NCBI GenBank assembly: GCA_904380375.1
Contig: CAJFID010000001.1
Coordinates: 134,039 to 198,038, forward strand
Length of the DNA: 64,000 bases
DNA from: Avimonas intestinalis
GTDB taxonomy: Bacteria; Bacillota; Clostridia; Oscillospirales; Acutalibacteraceae
Direction: 5' to 3'
Shown here: positions 60,217 through 64,000 of the stretch, piece after piece
Layout: every line of letters starts with the position of its first letter
Numbering within the stretch: the first letter of the stretch is position 1
The notes under the pieces: generated by a model
Told to the model about the DNA's origin: nothing
The model's database searches: none
The model's input: the letters and a program-made list of their open reading frames with translations, nothing else
Program-made: the position numbers and the translations under genes

Positions 60217-61156
60217 TCAATACCCCTCCTCGCGGTCAACCAGATGGGAGAGGGGGCGGCCCTCCGCCAGCGCGCGCAGGTTGCCGGCGGCGATTTGGAA
60301 AATCCGGTCCACGGTTCCCGCCGCGTGGTGGCCGCCCGACACATGCGGGGGTAATCAGCAGGTTGGGCGCCCCCCAGAGGGGATGATTCGAGGGCAGGGG
60401 CTCCGGCGCGGTCACATCCAGCCCCGCCCCGCCGAGCTTGCCGCGGCGCAGGCAGGCGTCCAGCGCATCGGAATCCACCGCGTCCCCCCGGCCGGCGTTG
60501 AGCAGCACGGCGCCGTCCTTTAGGCGCTCCAGCCGCTCCGGGCCGAACAGCCCCCTCGTCTTCGGGGTGGAGGGGAGGCAGAGCGCGACGGCGTCGGCGT
60601 CCGGCAGCAGGGCGTCCAGCCGGCCGAGGGGATAAAGCCCGTCCAAATACGCCGGGCAGTCCCCGGGGGTGCGCTTCACCCCCACCACCTTTCCGCCCAG
60701 GGCATGGAGCCGGCGGGCGAAGTTCCCGCCGATATCCCCCAGGCCGACCACCAGCGTGACCGACCCTTCTACCGTCCGCACCGTCCCCTCGTCCCGCCAA
60801 AGGCGGGCGCGCTGGTTTTCCCCGTAAGCCGGCAGGCGCTTGTACAAGCTGAGCAGCATGGCCAGCAGGTGCTCCGCTATGGCGGGACCGTACGCCCCCG
60901 CGGCATTGCAGAGCGGTACCGGCGCGGGAAGGACGCCGCCCAAATACGGATTCGCCCCGGCGGTTTCCAGCTGAAGCAGCCGCAGCCTCCCGGCCCCCGC
61001 CAGCAGGGCGGGGGCCGGGTTGCCGAAAATCACCTCCGCCTGCGCGATTTCCTCCGGCGTGGGGGCGGACGTGAAATGGAACGCCGCTTCCGGCACAGCC
61101 TGGCGCAGCATCGCGTAGTGCGCCGGCGTCCCCTCGGTTAAAACCAAGACATTCAT
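60217..61156 (-). pseudogene. D-2-hydroxyacid dehydrogenase, frameshifted near the catalytic histidine
   Basis: Up to about residue 270 it is a normal family member: GLGDIGGNFARRL nucleotide site, catalytic Arg in LNAGRGDAV, and Glu in TAPEPLP. Then the frame departs at a run of five G (plus 60347-60351, five C on the coding strand). Dropping one C restores TPHVSGGHHAAGTVDRIFQI, including the catalytic His, and a plausible C terminus ending at TGA 60217-60219, and the total length then divides exactly into 313 codons. As read, the open frame ends at 60236 with a GC-rich nonsense tail. It is either a real inactivating insertion or a homopolymer sequencing error. Confidence 0.8.
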
Positions 61157-61218
61157 CGTAGGCAGCCTCTTTCTATACTATAAGTAAAATATATAAATAA
61201 TTATACTGAAAATTTATT

Positions 61219-61944
61219 CTATCCCCAGTGGCTGATATCCCCCTTTTGCAGCGCCCCGACCAGCCGGTCGGCCAGCGGCCCGTATTCGGCGGAAAGGCAG
61301 GCCAGCAGCTCCTTGGCCCGCTGCCGGTGGGTGCTGCCGTCCGCCGGGCAGCGGGATTTCACTACCGGGAGCCCCGCCCGGCGCACCGCGGATCGGACTG
61401 CCGCCTCATCCAGGAAGACCATCGGCCGGATCAGCCAGAGCCCGCGGCGGGAAAGGTAGGATTTCGGGGAGAAGCAGGCGGCGGTCCCTCCGGCGAAGAG
61501 GTTCATCAGCAGGGTTTCGGCTGCGTCGTCCTTGTGATGGCCCAGCGCAACGGCGTTGCAGCCGCATTCCACGGCCAGCCGATGCAGCCCGCCCCGCCGC
61601 AGGCGCGCGCAAAGGCTGCACGGGTTGCGTTCCTTACGCTGCTCAAACACGACCTCGCCCAAGCGGGTGCGGCGGATCTCGTGGGGGATGCCCCACTGCC
61701 CGCACAGGGCGGTGACGGCGGAATAATCGGTTTCCTTCCCTCCGAAGCACGGATCCAATGTCAGCGCCGTCAGGGTGAAGGGGGAAGGGTAAAACCGGCG
61801 CAGCCGGGCCAGCAGCGCCAGCAGCAGGACGCTGTCCTTGCCGCCGGACACGCCGACCGCGATCCGGTCGCCGGGCTGGATCATGCTGTACCGCTCTACG
61901 GCGGTGCGCAGGGGGGCAAGCAGTTCCTCTAACGGGTCGGGCAT
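61219..61944 (-). CDS. TtcA-family tRNA thiolation protein (PP-loop ATPase)
   Basis: 241 aa. PP-loop VGVSGGKDSVLLL (about residue 32), CxxC in NPCSLCARLRRG, GHHKDDAAETLLMNLFAGG and late conserved Cys in KSRCPADGS. The family activates tRNA cytidine or uridine by adenylation for thiolation, often with an Fe-S cluster on three Cys. ATG 61944 follows AAGGAGG. It lies 62 bp upstream of the dehydrogenase on the same strand. Confidence 0.88.
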   Translation of the reverse strand: MPDPLEELLAPLRTAVERYSMIQPGDRIAVGVSGGKDSVLLLALLARLRRFYPSPFTLTALTLDPCFGGKETDYSAVTALCGQWGIPHEIRRTRLGEVVFEQRKERNPCSLCARLRRGGLHRLAVECGCNAVALGHHKDDAAETLLMNLFAGGTAACFSPKSYLSRRGLWLIRPMVFLDEAAVRSAVRRAGLPVVKSRCPADGSTHRQRAKELLACLSAEYGPLADRLVGALQKGDISHWG

Positions 61945-62051
61945 CGGCGGTTCCTCCTTGGGCGGCAATAGATAAGTAATAGGCAAGAAACGGCGGCTTT
62001 TGAAGGGAGCGGCCGCCTGCCGGCATCGCGGCGAAAGGTTGTCCTGTAGGG

Positions 62052-62080
62052 ATTATAATACGGATCCCAGCCCGATGCAA
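62052..62080 (-). promoter_or_regulatory. Promoter of the TtcA-family gene
   Basis: Minus strand TTGCAT (plus 62075-62080), 17 bp, TATAAT (plus 62052-62057). The rest of the 61945-62336 interval has no gene; an AT-rich stretch with repeated GAG/AAA motifs runs from 62150 to 62230. Confidence 0.75.
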
Positions 62081-62248
62081 CGCCGCTTTGCGCCGCTCCC
62101 GGAGGAGAGCGCCCGGGCCGGGGTGTTGCTTTGCTTTTAGGGGCCGGTAAAAAGTGAAACGGCAAATGAGAAACAGAGCAAAAACGAGCAATTAAAAGAG
62201 AAATAGAGCGTGAACGGGCTGTAAATTAAAAAAACCGGCATTTCCCTA

Positions 62249-62278
62249 TTGACAGGCGGATTCCGGGTGTGGTATGAT
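62249..62278 (+). promoter_or_regulatory. rplM-rpsI promoter
   Basis: TTGACA (62249-62254), 18 bp, TATGAT (62273-62278) with TGG just before it. Confidence 0.85.
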
Positions 62279-62336
62279 CATACCCGCGTTAAAAAGACGA
62301 CGGAATTTCCGGAAAAGGAATATAGGAGGTAAAGCG

Positions 62337-62765
62337 ATGTCCACGTATATGGCCAAGGCGGGCCAGGTTGCCCGCAAGTGGTATATCCTTGACGCCGCCG
62401 GCAAGCCCCTGGGCCGTGTCGCCGCCCAGGCCGCTGTCCTGCTGCGCGGCAAGCAGAAGCCCGAATTCACCCCGCATGTGGATTGCGGCGACCATGTCAT
62501 CATCATCAACTGCGGCAAAGCGGTCCTGACCGGCAAGAAGCTGGAGCAGAAGAAGTGGTACCGCCACACCGGCTGGATCGGCGGCCTGAAGGAAGTCAAG
62601 TATTCCACCCTGATGGCGCAGCGCCCGGAAAAAGCGATGGAGCTTGCCGTGACCGGCATGATCCCGAGCAACACCATCGGCCGCGCTGCGTGCACCCGCC
62701 TTCGCGTCTATGCCGGCGCTGAGCATGCTCACGCCGCGCAGAAGCCCGAAGTTTACGAGTTTTAA
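62337..62765 (+). CDS. rplM: 50S ribosomal protein L13
   Basis: 142 aa. WYILDAAGKPLGRVAAQAA and CGDHVIIINCGKAVLTGKK, KKWYRHTGWIGGLK, and GMIPSNTIGR are standard. TAGGAGGT precedes the ATG at 62337. It forms an operon with rpsI, 17 bp downstream. Confidence 0.97.
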   Translation: MSTYMAKAGQVARKWYILDAAGKPLGRVAAQAAVLLRGKQKPEFTPHVDCGDHVIIINCGKAVLTGKKLEQKKWYRHTGWIGGLKEVKYSTLMAQRPEKAMELAVTGMIPSNTIGRAACTRLRVYAGAEHAHAAQKPEVYEF

Positions 62766-62782
62766 GGAAGGAGGCAATCAGG

Positions 62783-63187
62783 ATGGATTACAACACGAGA
62801 CCGTATTTTTATGGCACCGGCCGGAGGAAGAGCTCGGTGGCCCGGGTTCGCCTTTACGCCGGCACCGGCGCGATCACCATCAACGGCCGCTCAATTGACG
62901 AGTATTTCGGCCTGGAAACCCTGAAGCTGATCGTCCGCCAGCCTCTGAACCTGACCGGCACGACCGAGAAGTTCGACATTGAGTGCCGCGTTGCGGGCGG
63001 CGGCGTGACCGGCCAGGCCGGCGCGATCCGCCACGGCATTTCCCGTGCGCTGCTGCAGTATAACAGCGAGGAGCTCCGTCCGCTGCTCAAGAAGGCCGGG
63101 TTCCTGACCCGCGACCCGAGAATGAAGGAACGCAAGAAATACGGCCTCAAGGCTGCCCGTCGCGCGCCTCAGTTCTCCAAGAGATAA
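62783..63187 (+). CDS. rpsI: 30S ribosomal protein S9
   Basis: 134 aa. GTGRRKSSVARVRLYAGTG near the N terminus and the C-terminal RDPRMKERKKYGLKAARRAP and QFSKR are complete, so the last residues that reach the P site are intact. Directly followed by a terminator and the apparent edge of an integrated element. Confidence 0.97.
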   Translation: MDYNTRPYFYGTGRRKSSVARVRLYAGTGAITINGRSIDEYFGLETLKLIVRQPLNLTGTTEKFDIECRVAGGGVTGQAGAIRHGISRALLQYNSEELRPLLKKAGFLTRDPRMKERKKYGLKAARRAPQFSKR

Positions 63188-63217
63188 CAGGCCCGACAAA
63201 CCAATTCAAAATTGCTC

Positions 63218-63253
63218 AAAAAGCCCGGAACCATGCGGTTTTCCGGGCTTTTT
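63218..63253 (+). terminator. Terminator of rplM-rpsI
   Basis: 13-bp arms (63218-63230/63241-63253) ending in five T. Confidence 0.92.
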
Positions 63254-63269
63254 CCTTTCCAAAAAGTCT

Positions 63270-63500
63270 GTTGCCCTTTGTCTGGTTTTGGCAGGATTTG
63301 ACCTCGCCTGACCCGGTTTTTCTTGATTAATAATGGGGCAACAGGCCCTTTTTGACCCCGTTATGATTAAAAAATGGGGCAACTGCAAGCCGAAATCGGG
63401 GTGTTTCAGGGGGTATTTTCCCCCTCATTTTTTCGATTCCATGACGGCCTTTGCGAGCGGTTTTTCTTTTGAAGGGCATGTCCTGATTTGTCCTGATTTG
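63270..63500. repeat. Short repeats at the probable element edge
   Basis: AATGGGGCAAC occurs directly at 63332-63342 and 63373-63383, each preceded by GATTAA, and as an inverted core GTTGCCC at 63270-63276. TCCTGATTTG is duplicated in tandem (63481-63490/63491-63500). A 6-bp hairpin with T run lies at 63408-63431. No gene is supported in 63254-63627. The array suits recombinase or initiator binding, but this is inference. Confidence 0.5.
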
Positions 63501-63597
63501 ACCAAACCGAATCCTGTTTATCTTGTTTTTCCAAATTACCGCCGTTTCGTTTCAAGTGGATGGACGCGCACATTTGCGGTGCGGCGTTCTTCCTATA

Positions 63598-63603
63598 TAT
63601 AAT
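63598..63603 (+). promoter_or_regulatory. -10 box upstream of the short element ORF
   Basis: TATAAT with weak TTGCGG (63574-63579) 18 bp before it. Confidence 0.55.
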
Positions 63604-63627
63604 GAAAACGTAAAGGAGGAACGCCCT

Positions 63628-63792
63628 ATGAAAAAAAGGAAATTTAAGATATACCTCTCGCCCGCTGAGAACAGTATTGTGATCCAGAGCCTCAACCGCC
63701 TGCGCAATACCATGCTCCGGGAAAACCGGGACACCGGCTGTCTGGATGAACTTCTGCTCAAGGTGATGTGCGCCCCGGTGAAGAAGGTGTAA
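63628..63792 (+). CDS. Short conserved protein upstream of parA in an integrated element
   Basis: 54 aa, basic (begins MKKRKFKIYLSPAENSIVIQ). A short strand followed by helices; small proteins of this type precede parA in clostridial conjugative elements (from memory). AAAGGAGG sets the ATG at 63628. Function unknown. Confidence 0.6.
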   Translation: MKKRKFKIYLSPAENSIVIQSLNRLRNTMLRENRDTGCLDELLLKVMCAPVKKV

Positions 63793-63815
63793 AATTACAT
63801 ACCGCTGCTTTATGA

Positions 63816-63852
63816 GCCGCTTATTCTTTGTATAGAGTAAGCGGCTTTTTTC
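63816..63852 (+). terminator. Terminator after the short ORF
   Basis: 9-bp arms AGCCGCTTA/TAAGCGGCT (63816-63824/63839-63847) followed by six T. Confidence 0.85.
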
Positions 63853-63936
63853 ATGCCCATCTTTCGGATTCTTCGCGTACATAGCCGTTCATCTTGCCAA
63901 TGGGCGGCTAAATCTATGAAGAAGGAGGACATGAAA

Positions 63937-64000
63937 ATGCCGGAACAAAGAAGCCGCCCCAGGGATAGCCGCGTGATCGCGCTGGCCAACCAGAAAGGCG
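63937..64000 (+). CDS. ParA-family partition ATPase, 5' end only
   Basis: Truncated by the window end; 21 residues visible. After a short basic tail, VIALANQKG is the start of the deviant Walker A motif of ParA/Soj ATPases. AAGGAGG (63922-63928) suits the ATG at 63937 (ATGs at 63916 and 63931 are in frame). ParA is a typical first gene of plasmids and integrative conjugative elements. Confidence 0.8.
   Translation, partial: MPEQRSRPRDSRVIALANQKG

Noticed and set aside
63408..63431. 6-bp hairpin with T run at the element edge as a separate terminator
   Set aside because: The stem is short and no transcript needing it is known; kept only as part of the repeat region.
1..64000. tRNA, rRNA or CRISPR features
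   Set aside because: Scanned by eye for tRNA-like clover arms, CCA ends and regularly spaced repeats; none convincing.

Overview
The window looks like chromosomal DNA of a GC-rich Gram-positive Clostridia, most likely the Oscillospiraceae/Ruminococcaceae group of gut anaerobes. This rests on strong AGGAGG ribosome sites, standard sigma-A promoters, the gene orders murI-DUF1934-argS, yceD-rpmF-DUF512-der-plsY-gpsA, rpmG-secE-nusG-rplKA-rplJL and rplM-rpsI, an archaeal-type ProRS, a stand-alone PduL, and Na+-pumping decarboxylase subunits. I see no rRNA, tRNA or CRISPR. The last 0.8 kb and the 6.2-8.1 kb stretch differ in base composition and gene content and look like mobile-element DNA.

Layout. 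0-6.2 kb: pduL, family 4 uracil-DNA glycosylase, an HD-domain/metallophosphoesterase pair, a D,D-carboxypeptidase homologue that has lost two catalytic motifs, cdd and rsmA. 6.2-8.2 kb: an AT-richer islet with a ribbon-helix-helix protein and two XRE regulators. 8.3-12.7 kb (minus): murI, DUF1934, argS, and a homocysteine-methyltransferase-like protein lacking its zinc cysteines. 13.4-17.5 kb: rpmG, secE, nusG, rplK, rplA, then an attenuated L10 leader and rplJ-rplL. 18-20.7 kb: ECF sigma factor, membrane-anchored beta-propeller protein and a small membrane protein. 21.1-21.9 kb: a decayed lipoprotein gene. 22-27.8 kb (minus): oadB, oadG, proS, an SGNH hydrolase, two cyclophilins and a Cys-rich protein. 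28-30.3 kb: ABC exporter. 30.6-38.3 kb: mtaB, a His-less HPr homologue, a UroD-family protein with a palindromic operator, an intact D,D-carboxypeptidase, pgi, a P-loop protein and a CofE-like ligase. 38.4-45.3 kb: yceD-rpmF, DUF512 radical SAM, der, plsY, gpsA and an unknown. 46.3-51.4 kb: dnaD and dnaC homologues, a Zn-ribbon/PASTA pseudokinase and an aldo-keto reductase. 51.5-55.2 kb (minus): a YtrA-type gntR-ABC operon. 55.5-60.0 kb: a divergent corrinoid module (PocR-AraC regulator, corrinoid protein, DUF2284, ferredoxin-ASKHA activator). 60.2-61.9 kb: a frameshifted D-2-hydroxyacid dehydrogenase and a TtcA-family gene. 62.3-63.2 kb: rplM-rpsI, followed by repeats, a short ORF and the start of parA, which look like the edge of an integrated element.

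The most notable features are: (1) four intact reading frames whose families are enzymes but whose catalytic residues are gone (D,D-carboxypeptidase, Hcy methyltransferase, Ser/Thr kinase, HPr); (2) a corrinoid methyl-transfer module that carries its own regulator and reductive activator but no adjacent methyltransferase, with an orphan UroD-family gene elsewhere in the window; (3) the element junction after rpsI. All calls come from reading the sequence; no database search was run.
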